A DNA stretch of 64,000 bases from Coniella vitis. Its lineage: Eukaryota > Ascomycota > Sordariomycetes > Diaporthales > Schizoparmaceae. The DNA lies in NCBI GenBank assembly GCA_011317545.1, contig WUJK01000006.1, forward strand, positions 2,480,001 to 2,544,000, written 5' to 3'. Every line of letters begins with the position of its first letter. Position 1 is the first letter of the stretch. Of the stretch, positions 1-12,573 are shown in pieces. Under the pieces are notes generated by a model. It was not told the DNA's origin. It did no database searches and saw nothing but the letters and a program-made list of their open reading frames with translations. A program made the position numbers and the translations under genes.

Positions 1-2679
1 CCCTATCAAATTGAACAAGATGAGGATGACGATATCCCAGAGGAGCCCAGAAGCCGTGAAGAATTTCTCCGCGAACTGATCAGCCTGCGGTTTTCGCAAG
101 GCTTCCAGGTAGTCATTGGGCCAGCGGTCGCGCGGGCATTTGGCCAGAAGCACGTCAAGGTCGGCGACATCTTTTCCCGAGACCGGGAGATTGAAGACGG
201 TACAAGCGTATTCATGGCAGTCGGAAACACGATACACCAGCTTGCATGCGTCAATGGCACAGAAGTCGAGGTCACGATCTACGTCCGCAAGCCTACGGAG
301 CCTACGAAACAGAGCGACAGTGTAGGTGCTGTATACAAGCCAGCCATTCGCACACTTCTCGACCGCGAATACGAGACAGTTGAGATCGATGTAGTCACGC
401 CAAAGGCTGACAGAAATTGGAACTTTATCGATTCCTTTGTTGCTGGACACTACGATGAAATGTCTGACGAGAATATGAGGTTCTGGCGTGCCCGTTATGT
501 CTTGATTCCCATCAACTCGTCCAAGAACCTTTCAAACCCCAAATTCGCAGATAATGACGAAGAGATACGCATCGAGGGTATCAGGTATATTGCGCAACAG
601 TGGCTCAAGCACCGCTACGTGCCACCGAGCGAGCGGCGTTTCCAGCCTCAGGGCCATCGAAAAGCAAGAGACCCGAACCCGTTGGATATAATCTACAAGA
701 CCGAAGATCCTTCCGTCGTCATTGCCGCAGAATTAGAGACACTGCCTCTCCTCGAAGGCCTGGAACCAGGGACCAAGAGAAGTCAGCTTGTGACGAGTCG
801 CGAGCAATTCAAAAAGTCGAACTTCAAGATTGCAGCTCTGGCCGAGGCAATGCAGCAACCCGTGGAAGAAGGCGGCGTCCGCCTGCAGAATCGTCGGTGG
901 CACTTGCGCCTGCACTACAACTGCTTCATTGGGTCAGACATGACAAGCTGGCTTCTCGACAATTTCGAGGACCTCGAAAGCCGCGCCGAAGCAGAGGCGC
1001 TCGGTAACAGTCTCATGGTCGACAAATCCCGCGAGGAAGATGAGCAAGGCCTGTTTGTGCACGTTGAGAAGCGCCACCAATTCCGGGATGGTCAGTATTT
1101 CTACCAAATCAGCAGCGACTATGCCAAACCGCAGCCGCCGAGTTGGTTCAATAGCGCTCGACGCAACCTCGTCTCGATACCGCCCACACCTCGGACTGAA
1201 AACACACCGCGCGACTCGCCACAGCCGCTGCCTTCCTTTGTCAGACCAATGTCGACGCATGATGAAGAATCCTCAGCATCCAGCGCAACAACACCTACGC
1301 TCTCAATGGGAATCAACACCCGCAGACCCAGAGTCGTTTTAAGTAAGGTCATGAAGTACGATGTCGACCCCCGCAAGAGGTCCTACCGACCGGAACGAAT
1401 CGACCTCCACTACGATCGCCTCCACAACCCCGACAATTGCTATCATCTCCGTGTCGAGTGGATGAACACGACGCCCAAACTAATTCAAGACGCCATAGAA
1501 GGCTGGACAAGGGACATGACGAGGTTCGGACTGCGTCTCGTCGAAGTCCCCATTGCTGAAGTCCACAGAATTAGCGAAATCAACCCTTTTCGCGCCCCAT
1601 ATCCCGTTGAGCTCGCGTTACCGCCGCCTGATCGCCAACCCATGGCCTACTATGATCCAAACTCCTTCGCAGCCACGACACAGCCCCGTAAACACTTTTA
1701 CCAAAAGGCGATTCTGCGCAAATTGGACTTTGTTCTCGACATGGAAGCCGCAGCCGACTTTCCCAGCAACGTCGAGGTGACTTACTCGTGGGGAAAGCCC
1801 GACTACAAATACCCGCAATACATTCACCGCTCGGGAACCATCCTCGCCCAGATTACAGACCAAGGCAACTTCCTCCTCCTCGGCAACAGGATGCACACCA
1901 GCCGCTGTGTCATGGCGGCCCGCGAGCGCGAATTGCGGAACGAGCAGCAGACAGCCATCGATCGCCGGAACGGCGGAGGGGTCCTGGGCGGCAGTGCCGC
2001 GGCCAATACCTTTGCCTCGCACGGCGGGTTCGCGCCCACGCCCGTCTCGTCGCCGATGGTCCGCCCCGCCATGTACGCAAGCCCTGTTCTCCGCGCAGTC
2101 AACGGGCTCCCGCCGCCGCCTTCTTCAGTGCCCTCGCTAGCGCCTGCCGCAGCGACAACGGCGGCGCCCATTTCGTCTTCCCTGGGTATGGGCATGAGCG
2201 GTAGTGATGGCCCTACACCCGCACCCTCGCGCGGCCCAGCCATCGAGCCCGCCTCTGTAGGTGGCGAATCATGGATGGTCAAGGACCAGCTGGAGCAGTT
2301 CTGTCACGACAAGAGTGCCCTCGAGGCCTTTTACCGCGAAATGCTCGAGCAGGCGCAGATGCTCGCAACGGGAAGCAGCCGGCTCAAGCCAACCATTATC
2401 ACAACGCCAGGGATGGGCCCCGTGGGGTCGGTAGCTGACGTCAATATCCCTGTGATTGGGTTACCGCCAGGTGTGCTGGCGCAGCATAATCTCCATAGCC
2501 ATCCTCATCCTTCGCATCACTATCCGTATCAGCCGCAGTCGGAGGATTCCCTGAGTGGATCTGTCAGGACGGCGAGTCCCGGGCCGGGTCCTGGTCCTGC
2601 TGCGCAGCGGACGGCAAGTCCTGGGATTGCTATGACGGCTGCGAGGTTGTTGAGGAGAGGCAGTATACAGCGGAGTTGA
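1..2679 (+). CDS. IML1: IML1/DEPDC5 homologue, C-terminal part (5' end outside window)
   Basis: GTPase-activating subunit of the SEACIT/GATOR1 complex, which restrains TORC1 at the vacuole through the Rag-type GTPase Gtr1 when amino acids are scarce. The frame is open from base 1, so the gene enters from the left; about 892 residues are present, without introns. Seen: the family core with RYVLIPINSS (about 490-520), a DEP domain at roughly 880-1110 (RRWHLRLHYNCFIGSDMTSW, then the FVHVEKRHQFRDGQYFYQI stretch), a conserved block with WSRDMTRF-like and FHYQKA-like segments (1500-1800), and a TSRCVMAAREREL segment near 1900. The last 250 residues are Pro/Ser/Ala-rich low complexity, as in other fungal Iml1 tails. 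The N-terminal arginine-finger region is not in the window. The identification rests on family recall of the DEP context. Confidence 0.9.
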   Translation, partial: PYQIEQDEDDDIPEEPRSREEFLRELISLRFSQGFQVVIGPAVARAFGQKHVKVGDIFSRDREIEDGTSVFMAVGNTIHQLACVNGTEVEVTIYVRKPTEPTKQSDSVGAVYKPAIRTLLDREYETVEIDVVTPKADRNWNFIDSFVAGHYDEMSDENMRFWRARYVLIPINSSKNLSNPKFADNDEEIRIEGIRYIAQQWLKHRYVPPSERRFQPQGHRKARDPNPLDIIYKTEDPSVVIAAELETLPLLEGLEPGTKRSQLVTSREQFKKSNFKIAALAEAMQQPVEEGGVRLQNRRWHLRLHYNCFIGSDMTSWLLDNFEDLESRAEAEALGNSLMVDKSREEDEQGLFVHVEKRHQFRDGQYFYQISSDYAKPQPPSWFNSARRNLVSIPPTPRTENTPRDSPQPLPSFVRPMSTHDEESSASSATTPTLSMGINTRRPRVVLSKVMKYDVDPRKRSYRPERIDLHYDRLHNPDNCYHLRVEWMNTTPKLIQDAIEGWTRDMTRFGLRLVEVPIAEVHRISEINPFRAPYPVELALPPPDRQPMAYYDPNSFAATTQPRKHFYQKAILRKLDFVLDMEAAADFPSNVEVTYSWGKPDYKYPQYIHRSGTILAQITDQGNFLLLGNRMHTSRCVMAARERELRNEQQTAIDRRNGGGVLGGSAAANTFASHGGFAPTPVSSPMVRPAMYASPVLRAVNGLPPPPSSVPSLAPAAATTAAPISSSLGMGMSGSDGPTPAPSRGPAIEPASVGGESWMVKDQLEQFCHDKSALEAFYREMLEQAQMLATGSSRLKPTIITTPGMGPVGSVADVNIPVIGLPPGVLAQHNLHSHPHPSHHYPYQPQSEDSLSGSVRTASPGPGPGPAAQRTASPGIAMTAARLLRRGSIQRS

Positions 2680-2907
2680 GGAGCTTGAATGAATGATGCT
2701 ACTATACAGCGGATATTCAATGCAGATACGCTATGATAATGAATGTATATAATTTTTAAGTGAAGGTCTCATATCCAGCTGACTATCTAAACATTGAAAT
2801 TCTACACGAGTCACGATATTCAGGTTCAGCATGACAAGACCAAACCCCACCACGAGCGAACCATAAACATACATCAAGAGCAAACAGACGAGGCAAGTTT
2901 TCCATGC

Positions 2908-5179
2908 TTAGTTCGCAATGTCTACAGGGGATCCATTTTGAGGTGTGGTAGCTGCTGTTGGCTCCATGATGCCTTGTGTGAGGCTATTGAAGAGCGCGGT
3001 ATCCACGCCTTGCAGAACCCAGTCATCGATCCCGAATGCAAGCCCTGCTGTTGATGTCGATGGTGAGAGTGCAGACGTGTAATGGAACCACGGCTCGGCA
3101 GTGCTATCGTCCGGCCGCGAAGGGGCGTCTTTACCCGGACACTCGCTGATATCAATGGTACCAAAGTGCGGTATCTCGATCCTCAAGCCGCTCTCCGTCA
3201 CCTTGAGGTTCTCATTCCCAGGAGAGGGCTGATTTGTAGGACCATTCGTTTTGTAATTCAAGCCGTTTGCGGACCTCTCTTCGACTTGTAACAGCGGTTC
3301 AAGAATGCGAGAGACTTGCTGTGCAATGGCGTCATTGTGCTCATCAGCCGCTTTCTTCATGATTGAGAAGACATGCTCAAGCAAGGCCCGATCGCTCAGT
3401 CTCTGGTGTTGCAATGACTGAAGCACCGAGAACACTCCTGCCGCGGTATTTGCCATTTGGAACCTGTGTTGACGTTGGGCTTCAATATGCACGAGACAGA
3501 GCACTGTGCTTGCAGTGAAGACGACAAAGTCTACTCCGCGGCAGTATGCAGACATCTTGCTCGATTGATGGAAGGCCACAAAACCGGTTAGGATTTCTCG
3601 ACTGGCGTTGGCCGCAATCACCTTATTACCATCATAGCTTGCCTCGTGAGAGCTTGAAGGGAGCAAGACATAAGGCAAGTGTAGATGTACCAGGAGGTTT
3701 CGGTAGGCAAATTGATTCATTATACGAAGGCCTTCTTCGAATGCCTTTTTGTTGACGAATTTCTTGCCTGGCGTGTCTTGCTGCCAAAGTTGCTTCTCGG
3801 AGGGCATCGGCATCATCCACCAACGGGGACCCAGGATGTTCGCTGCCTCTTGAAGCATCTTGTCGATCGCAGACGTCGCAGCGAGCTCTATCCGTTGAGC
3901 ATTGTCTTGCTGCAGTATCAGCCCAGCCGCCACGACCATCACACGCTCCATGGACTCCATGCGGCCAAGACAATTATCAGAAAATGGTTGCTGTTGGAAC
4001 ACATCTGGCGCGGCAAAGACGTTGTCTGTACAGGATTGTGGGAGGCCGAGTATGAGGGAGAGATATCTATCAGTCATGACGAGGCGGAACCACATAATAT
4101 CGGGGTCAATACGCTCAAGGCTCTGCAGGTCGATGACCTTGGGCTGCTGTCGGGTGCTTGCGGCGTGTAAACCCATCATTTGGCTTATAGCGATAGCACG
4201 CCGATTCGTGAGCCACGCGCGTCTGAGGTTCCCCGAATCGTTGAGAAACATGCTTTCCATCATGAGACACTCGACGCCCTCGAGGGATTGGATCAACTCA
4301 TCGTTGCTCGTCACCAGTTGAGAAACGGTGTTCATGGAACGGGACATGACCAGGCGGTAATCAGAGCTCATGTCAGCCAAATCTGCTACTGAGTCCGGCT
4401 GTAAGCTTTGGAGGAGGCTGCCTAGTTGCAGGAGGTGGCGTGCGACAAGGACTGGATGAGGATCGCGCGGAAGGAGGTCTTTTATACGCCATGGCATGAA
4501 GCAACGACTCTGCGTCCAGTATTGCTCGTATGGTATACAGATCACGCCATGAGTGGATGCTGTCCAATCGATTGGAAGGGATTGGATCAAGTCCATGTCA
4601 GACTCGCTGGGCCATGCGTCGAGAAGAGCACGTGTGATTGCATGGAGATCGTTGGATGTCTGAACCAGTAAAGTGCCACAAAAGGCTGATCTCGGCGCGG
4701 ATTTGGCATTGTGATCGTTTTGCAGTTTTTCCACAGCTTGCTACTTGATTTATCAGTGGATCGTCTAGTCGTGGAGGATGATTGTCACATCGAGTGCTTC
4801 GTTTTAAGACAAGGAGTTTCACCTGTTCTGTTCTCTCGGCATTACCTCCTTCTAGATGATCATGTGTCGACCAGACAGTCCTGCCAATCGCCATTGGCGC
4901 CTTAGTCTCCTCGAGGCGGTCGGTCAGCCGGCTTTGACGTCGGGATCGGGATTGAGCCAGGCTGGTTGAAGGGGCGCCCAGTCGCGATGCAGGGTCAGGC
5001 TCGTCATAGTATTCCTGGCTAAGGCATCTTGTCTGGCGACTCCTGCAGCCGTCGCAGACAGCCAGGGTGGTCGATGCAAATGTGCATCTGGTCTTGCGTC
5101 GCTTGCACTCCCAGCAACTGAGTGTGCCCTTGCGGATGTGGCGTCGTTTGGGCAACTGCGCGGCTTCTCGCGGTGGCAT
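2908..5179 (-). CDS. Zn2Cys6 fungal-specific transcription factor
   Basis: Nuclear DNA-binding regulator of unknown target. Two exons: 5179-4823 and 4740-2908, joined in phase 0 across an 82-nt intron (donor GTGAAA, acceptor TAG at 4741); a GTAATG donor slightly upstream is an alternative. The product is about 729 residues. The binuclear zinc cluster is complete at residues 22-52 (C-x2-C-x6-C-x9-C-x2-C-x6-C) and basic between the first cysteines (KRRKTR). The large second exon looks like a fungal TF middle homology region (DIMWFRLVMTDRYLSLILGL and following helices). Start chosen at the ATG 21 codons before the first cysteine. It is tail-to-tail with IML1 and divergent from the NmrA-like gene 550 bp away; shared control is only a guess. 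Confidence 0.88.
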
Positions 5180-5728
5180 ATTGACAACAGGGTGCTTGGC
5201 TGACGGCTTAGCCCGCCGTCCATAGCCTAGAACTTTGCACTATGTCTGTACTGATCCTGGGCAGGCTCGATGGCCGAGGTATCATGGGAAAGGCAAGACG
5301 GCTGGGGTGCGAGAGCGTGTGGTTGGGGTCACTTGTTGTCGGAGAAGGTTTTGGTGGTTGCTCCTTCCTCCGCCGCGGCGGAGGCACCGCCTGTGCGGGT
5401 ATTAAGTACTGCTACCCCAATAACCTGTACAAATGCTTACCTATCAAGTACACAGTACGCAGCACTTGAGTGCATTGGGATGGAGAGCCTATTCCAACCA
5501 ATGCCAACTTCACACCAAATAATCCGCCGCGGACTTGTTCATCTATCTACCTACCACGAGCTTAAGAGACATCGGCCAGATATAAATATTCTCAGAATGT
5601 ATGCTACAGAATATACACCTAAGAGTCCTAACCAGCCTGTGGCTATTAATTTTATTCTTATTCACGCCTAAGCCATCAAGGATATTATTTCTCTTAAGAG
5701 ACCTATTCGTGGCGACGTATTAGCGAAT

Positions 5729-7135
5729 ATGGTCAAGATTGCTATTGCCGGTGGAAGCGGCCGTATGTTCTTCAGTCTGGCCTGCCAACTTGGCTTCACT
5801 GACCAAAATTCTTGACATCTGTTACAGAGGTGGCCCGGGAGGTCATTGACGCTCTGATTGCTACAAGAAAGCACGATATTATCGTATTCAGCAGAAACGT
5901 GAGCATCAAATCGTTCCCCAGACAGAACGGGCGAGACATTGAGGGGCAACAAACAGCTAATCAATCCCACGGCATTGCTACATACGTCTCCAGAAATGCC
6001 CCGAGGATGCCTCGTTTCCAAAGACAGTCGCGTGGGCTCGCGTCGACTACGATAGCCAAGCAGATCTCGTCCAAGCCCTTCAGGGCGTTCACACCCTTCT
6101 CTCGTTCATCCAACTTCTTTCCGATCCTGCGGAGATCGCGCAAAAGAATCTCATTGATGCTGCTGCCACTGCTAAGGTAAAGCGTTTTGCGCCGAGTGAA
6201 TATGGAAGGTATTTTGAACCCCACCTTGAACTACAATAAAAAAAAACTGGCACAATAATCACTGACAAATGACACAAAACAACGGGAAACAGCAAAGGAA
6301 CAAATGCTATGCCCGGATGGCAAGGCAAGGATCATATCAGACAATATCTCCGTGACATCAATGCACAGGAAACAGTAAGCTTCTCAAAATGCATTCTGTC
6401 CCACGGCCAAGCACATCTTTCATCATCAATCAATAGTTTGACATCCTCTTGCTTCCATGACAGGTCCTCGAATACACCCTCTTCCAGCCAGGTCTTTTCC
6501 TTGACTACCTCGCCTACCCTTATCGAACAGCCCGCCGTCTCACCCCCTTACAGACCGTCTTTGATGTCCAACATCGGCGCGCACTCGTGGTTGCTGCGTA
6601 CGAGGAACGTGCCGTCATTACACTCACCACTGTTGCGGATCTAGCTGCCATGATAGCACGAGCAGTAGACTACGACGATGGCCGGAGATGGCCTCGTGTA
6701 AGCGGGATTCGAGGAAATCGGCTTACGGTGAAGCAGATTCTGGATATCTGTGGACGGGTCCGAAGTGAGTTGTGTGTCTCTTATGTATTACTTTGTATCT
6801 TCACACCCCCATTATACGTGTCTATTTTCTTTCACGTGAACTGACTAAGAACTTCTTACTTCATTTCACCAGGATCCCAGTTTGAAGTTACATCACTTCG
6901 CCTCGCCGACCTCGAAGCAGGACAACTTAAAGCCCCGTGGGGCCTTTCCGCTGTACATCACGCCGTTGAGGCCGACAGTGCGGCCGCTATGCTCGAGAAA
7001 GTCGCGATCGGCTTCCTCGTGAGCAGTGCAAAGGGAGACTGGGACTCATCGGATGAAATGAACCAGCTCTTTCCCGACCACGAGTTTACCAAGGCTGAAG
7101 ACTTCCTAGCAAATGTCTGGGCGGGAAAGCCTTGA
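5729..7135 (+). CDS. NmrA-like / isoflavone-reductase-like NAD(P)-binding protein
   Basis: Atypical short-chain dehydrogenase of the NmrA/PCBER type, predicted cytosolic; the substrate is unknown. Six exons: 5729-5762, 5828-5898, 5994-6208, 6293-6374, 6464-6764 and 6873-7135, giving 321 residues in frame. The N-terminus carries the dinucleotide-binding glycine motif split by intron 1 (IAIAGGSG then QVAREVIDAL) and a beta-strand IIVFSRN. Family segments follow: VAWARVDY, the GVHTLLSFIQ helix, VKRFAPSEYG, LFQPGLFLDYLAYP, and VGNRLTVKQILDI-like text near 6710. No single exon exceeds 101 codons, so the gene is easily missed. The same family includes nitrogen regulators (NmrA) and real reductases; the sequence does not decide which. 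Confidence 0.87.
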
Positions 7136-7967
7136 ACGAATAAATGGCAGATTTGCGTCGGTTGAATTATCGGGGACTGCAATTGGCAACGGTTGCGAAT
7201 AGAGGTACAGATATTATTGACTTGAAAACGCGGTGGATACTTGGAGAATTATTTGACTGGTCTATATAACAACAAATTCCCATGATCATCACATTGTGAT
7301 GGAATACACTCTGGATGAACAGCGAAAAGTTCAGTCCATCCTTTGAACGAGTTTGAGCCCTAGTCCTATGAAATCTACGTAGACTCATACCAAGCATCAT
7401 TCTAGATTCTTCTTCCAAGTTTCTTAGACCGAAAAATTAAAACCCAATATCAACATTAGGCAGCACCGTTCTTTCTAACAAGCTAAACATTGATTGATCG
7501 ATGTCCCCGTCCAAGCCTTCGACGGTGCCACGTACGACACCTGGGCCATGTGGAGTTACTTAAATGTGATTGATCCGCTTCATGCCCAGTCATGGAACAA
7601 ATCCCGAACTCTTATTAGCCAATGATGCTCCATATACTTACTGTGACTCTTGGATACACCAAGATGGATAAGCGCCCTCCAACTTGAGCTAGACAACGGT
7701 ATTGTTTATTTTATGCATGGTAAAAGGCGGCTAGAATTCCAGACAACTCACAGCGAGTAGAACCTCGACACATTGCACATACATTACTATGTACTGTTCT
7801 ATGTATCCGCAGTGCTGGTCACGGCCACGGACGACTGCCCGCTGGAGCGGAGACTGGACCCTTTTTCTTTGACCAAAGTATAAAAAAGAGGAAAAACAAA
7901 GGAAAAAGGAATGCGTGATCACTGATCCACGCGGGCCAGCCGTAGCCGCAGTCGTAGTCGTAATATA

Positions 7968-8002
7968 ACACACACACACACACACACACTCACACACACA
8001 CA
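7968..8002. repeat. CA dinucleotide microsatellite
   Basis: About 17 CA units with a single CT interruption, in intergenic DNA. Confidence 0.95.
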
Positions 8003-8146
8003 ACCCTTTTACAGAAGTGGGCGCATACACGCAACCGTGGCTTAGGACATCCCGCCATACTCCATTTTCCGAGAGTTTAAATGCAGGAGATCAAACCAGA
8101 TCAGATCAGGGACCGCTCGTAAGGGGGCAGGGAGGGCGAGCGCATA

Positions 8147-8150
<4 letters not shown>

Positions 8151-8216
<66 letters not shown>
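8151..8216. repeat. T66 homopolymer
   Basis: Sixty-six uninterrupted T, with no target-site duplication obvious in the immediate flanks. It could be a retroposed poly(A) tail in reverse orientation or an assembly-inflated homopolymer. Confidence 0.95.
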
Positions 8217-10096
8217 CATGGGCAGCAGCTTGAGGTCAATCAATAAGGCAGGACAAATTCGGAGAGCGGTCAGAAAACCCAAAAGCATATTATACTAGGC
8301 TACATTGTTGGAAAGTGTATAAAATGTCGGACCGTTTGGTGGGCGCGGCCCACACTCCCCTTTGCTGTACTATGTACTAACTATCCCTGACGAGCTGAAA
8401 AACTGGATGTGGAGGCTATGCTTAACCACACCACCGTCATCAGATAAGATGAAGGGTGATGATGATGATGATTTTGGGATATCACCCGGGCAAAGACACA
8501 AGAGTCTACTATGTATCTATCGGTCTTGGGATGTCTGGCCTGATTGTCGTCAGGATCTCATCAGTGCAATGGAATCAAGTAAGCAAAATAGAGTAGGAAT
8601 TATTCTATAGAGTCCGGTGCCAACATCCCACCATCGTTTTCATTCTTGTGTTAATGCGGTCGTTATTGTTATCGTTGTCGTTATTTTTTCATTTTGTTTT
8701 CTTTTACTAAGTCAAAGGGGACTGGTATCCTCCTCGTCTCAGAGCACTTGGACTTGTTGGCATGTATATAACGAAACCAAAAAAAAAGGAGAGAGAGTTG
8801 AGAATCCGCAAACCAAACAACTGGAAAACCACCAGGCGATGCCCGTGTATTGTTATTTGACCATTATACTCTAGTTAAGCAATGCACCACATAACTTCAG
8901 AGTGAACCGCAGCAAATAGGCCTAACATCAAAAGCACAAAGTTTTCATTTTTGGAAAAGCCACCACCCGATATACTGCATGGAAACCTGCGGGATAATAA
9001 CTCGGACCTTTGTACATATTAAAGAATCCCTATGTGCTATGTAGCATTACACCATTATCAAGTAGATTTATCCTTCATGTACTTACCATAGGTGCATGCT
9101 GGGGCTATCCAAGAGCGCAAAATGTCATTGTGCGCTGTGGCTTTGATTGGTGGTTATTGTGGGGGCAGACTCGGGGCAATATGTAAAAATACAGGAATAT
9201 AGGCGCGCAATATAATATCGTGGAGGCCTCCTGACAGATTACAATGTACTATTACATAGTAAGCGTTGTATTATATGCACGCATGCGCGATGCGCGCATA
9301 TCCACCATGCACAATCTGATGGACATATGCACGAACGATGAACACTACTATGTATGTACATAGTACAGTTGAAAAGAGTGGTTTTCGAAAAAAGCAAGAC
9401 TACATGGTATGGAATGAGGGAAATATTTAGTTGCTATTGGTGGCCGGGGCCTGGGTCTGGGCCTAGGCGGTTACTACCTGTTGATTGCGGGCCCCCCTAA
9501 TTGACATGTTGACATATTGACAGCCAAACAACAGCCCAGGTTAAGGAAGCGAGGGTCCTTTTGGCGGCATGACAACTAGGCGCATAGTATCCTTTTGGGA
9601 TTAGTAGGATCTTGCCAGCAGATAAATGCATGTCTGCTGTTCTTTTGTTTGATGACTTGTACTCTGGCCCTAACAATAAACGGTCTCGAGTTGGGGTCAT
9701 ATTCCACTTGCTACGCTGTTTTTCTGTCCAATCAAGTTCGCAGTTGCTTACTATGTATAGGACTTCTGGCACAGCGTTTCGCGCTTGTTGGGCTAGCGCA
9801 GGTAAAAAAAACAAAAACAGAAAAAAAAGAAAGGCTCCCTATCCGATATTCTTGGGACTTGATCTGTTCGGGGAACTCCTGAAAGTCTGGACCAAAACGT
9901 CATGGTCATGGTCATGGCCATTGCTGCTCGCTTGCTTGTTCACCGCTGCAATACATAGTATGACACGGCCGGCATACATAGCACTTCCTATGAAGTAGCT
10001 TCACAAGGTCCAGAAGCAGGCCCGCTCGTTCGCCTGCCTGCCCGCCAGCTCATGACACATTGACACAGAAGCCTTTGGGAGAAAAGCCAAGTTGGA

Positions 10097-10147
10097 CCAA
10101 GCATCACCAAGCATCACCAAGCATCACCAAGCATCACCAAGCATCAC
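10097..10147. repeat. 10-bp tandem repeat
   Basis: Four perfect gcatcaccaa units at 10101-10140, plus a half unit before and a partial unit after. Non-coding context. Confidence 0.92.
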
Positions 10148-12296
10148 AAGGGAACAAACCAAGATTTGCAGGCCATGCTTGGACGGACGGGACATGCATT
10201 GGCGCCTGGGCTGACGCAGGGCATCACGTGGCAGGACAAGATGAAGGCAGAAACCAAAGAAGAAGACCGAGAAAAGCAGGATGCGTTGGAACCAATACGC
10301 TTTGCGTCCCCAAGTATTGCCGCAGTAGTGTCGGCATTGGAATTGCCTCCAGGGCCCACGGTTCCTTGTGCTTCATACGCCCCTTGGTGCTTGATTTGCT
10401 TGGCTTCTTGGCTTCTTGGCTTCTTGGCTGCTTTAGCTGCTTGCTGGCGTTATTGGGTTAAGTTGGAGGCCCTCTCGCACGCGCGTCAGTGGCGGTGGGA
10501 AGCCAGGTGGTCCCGAGTGCTGCCAGCCCCAGTCCAGTCCAATCCACGGGCCCCCGACTGTACTATGATGGGAAAAGCGTCATTGCTGCTATGCTCGATG
10601 CTGTCATGATGGACCAACCCCGTGACGGTGGGGGTGCTTGCCGTCGCTGGGTCAGTTCTCAAACGTTCGTTTTCAAGCGGTCTGAGTTGCGCGTGCGCAA
10701 AATGAAATAACAAAGCCCATCGGCTTGCTTTTCAGTTTGCTTGGATGGGTTGAAACGAAATAGAAAACGGACTGCGGCGTGGATGGTGGATGGTGGATGG
10801 GATGGAGAAGTCGTAGGTGCTGCGGGATCCTTGATCCAACTCCATCCTGCCAGGGGCATGTGTGACAATATGGAGCATCCCATGATAAGTATAAGAATAA
10901 GAATATTTTCCACGTATACCTAGTGCTATGAGCACAATATCTATATAAACCTAGGTAGTTCTATGTATCCATATCTACAAGTAGTACTTGGTGACGAGGC
11001 TACTGCAGCTATGATAGAAAGAGAGGGACCCCAATACCCATTTCTCTGCTCTTTTATCAGTGACACAAATCATGGACAGATGAACTGTCTGACAAGAAAA
11101 TGCTTCTCTCCCGCAGATTTGCCTCCGTCGTGAAATTACTTGGGCAAAAGAGACCCCACTGCCGTTACTTTGGTTCTGGTACCATAGTAGCATGAAACAT
11201 AAACGGGCGGTAGAAATGACCCTCACTGGGTAACAGCCCTGGTCTGACCACGTTCAACCCTGAACGCTTCCCTGTAGCAATCACACTGTCAGTGGGTGAT
11301 CCCCTGTACTATGCTATGTAGTACCTACTTACATAGCCAGGCAGCTAGCGCACAAGCTCATGTACCTCGGTACATAGTATACGCAGCAGTTGCAGTTAGT
11401 CCCCCGCCCCCAGCCCCCAGCCCCGACCGCAAGCCACACCGGGCCAGTTTTGGGAGGCCCTCCACTGACTTACAGGCCTGTCAGGGCTGTACATAGTATC
11501 GAACCTACCACGTACGTACGTGTGCTTGGCCCTGTGGGAGGTCGGATTTCACTAGAGTGAGGGCGAGACAAACCTGCGTGTGCGTGTGCGTTTTCATTGT
11601 CTTGGCACTTTCTCAATTCAGGAGTCGCGGAGCCAAATGATCAAGTCAAAATAGCAAGCACGCCCAGCTGTCTATTGTGCCTTGTGCTCTACTCTTCCTT
11701 TTGTTCCCTTCTTCTCGTCCTTTTGTTTCGGCTGCCCATCCTCCCTCCACCACCATCTGGCCACGCTTCCCGCCAGGCGAACAGTTTCCTTCCAAGCTAC
11801 TAAGCAAGCGACAGCCAGCAGCACCAAACAGCTATAAACGGGGAGACAAAAGCAGCAGCAGCGCTTCTCCTAGCGCCCACTCGATCAGACACACCGGCGC
11901 GTCACATTTGCGCCACACACACATACACACACATTCGCCGAGGGCAGCCCGCCTGTTCTCTGACGCCGTCTCCTGTCTCCCAGTCCATCTGTCATCGACT
12001 GCAGGGGAACTCAAAGTGCGCGAGTCCACCCACTTCTTGTTACTGGAGAAAACGCACAAACGAGCGAGCGAGCGAGTAATTGCCGACACCTTGCAACTCG
12101 CACACGCACACGTACCAACAAAGGCCAGTGCACCCGCCGCAGGAGCCTTTCGTCAATTTCCCCTTATTCTCCCTTGCTCCAAACAAGCGAAAGGGGGGCC
12201 GAGACGAGATTTTTGCGAAGGAAGAAAAAAAAGGAAGCATAGAAAGAAATAAAGAAACAAACAACGACCGAGCCATCACGTTCCAGGTCAGCAGCA

Positions 12297-12327
12297 ATGG
12301 CGCCCGCCATGAATAGACCAAATTCCT
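12297..12327 (+). other. Possible upstream first exon or spliced uORF of the exchanger gene
   Basis: An ATG in good context (gcagcaATGG) is followed by ten codons and a consensus GTGAGT donor at 12328. A pyrimidine-rich acceptor ends near 12415. Splicing there opens a reading frame to about 12813, but its product is Pro/Leu-rich and unlike any family I know. It may be a uORF in a spliced 5' leader or chance. Confidence 0.25.
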
Positions 12328-12530
12328 GTGAGTGCTTACTTTGCCTTGTTCGTCACCGCATCTTTTTGTCTTATTTCCCCTTCCCATTTTTGCTTTCTCA
12401 TGCCCCCCACCCCCAGCGGGTGGCAGTTGGGTTGGATTGGCCCTGCAGCAGGCCCAGTGCACCCCCAAGCCCCTGTACCTGGCTCGCTTGGGGCCTACTA
12501 CGCTCTGTATACGTACCCCGTTGAGCCCTG

Positions 12531-12573
12531 CTGGCCTGCTGGGTACCCTGCTGGGTACCCTGCTGGGTGCCCT
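12531..12573. repeat. About 14-bp tandem repeat (ctgctgggtaccct units)
   Basis: Three imperfect units starting after ccctgctggc, within the presumed leader or promoter of the exchanger gene. Confidence 0.8.

Larger units (their letters stand above)
7136..12296. other. 5 kb intergenic region, no convincing gene
   Basis: No frame shows family similarity or a credible exon chain. It holds a CA tract, a 66-base T tract, a decamer array, an 8-bp array near 10399-10428 (ttggcttc units) and many copies of a GTACATAGTAC-type word. ORFs up to 147 codons in 10060-10610 look random and repeat-driven. The right-hand 700 bases are pyrimidine- and CA-rich and resemble promoter or 5' leader of the exchanger gene. 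Confidence 0.6.

Noticed and set aside
2908..5179. Divergent regulator-enzyme pair (Zn2Cys6 and NmrA-like) as the core of a secondary-metabolite cluster
   Set aside because: No synthase, P450 or transferase lies beside them; the flanks are IML1 and a long empty spacer.
8017..8298. 93-codon ORF through the T66 run
   Set aside because: Mostly a homopolymer-encoded Phe string.
10060..10609. 133- and 147-codon ORFs in the big spacer
   Set aside because: Their translations are built from the decamer and ttggcttc repeats, with no family pattern and no splice logic.
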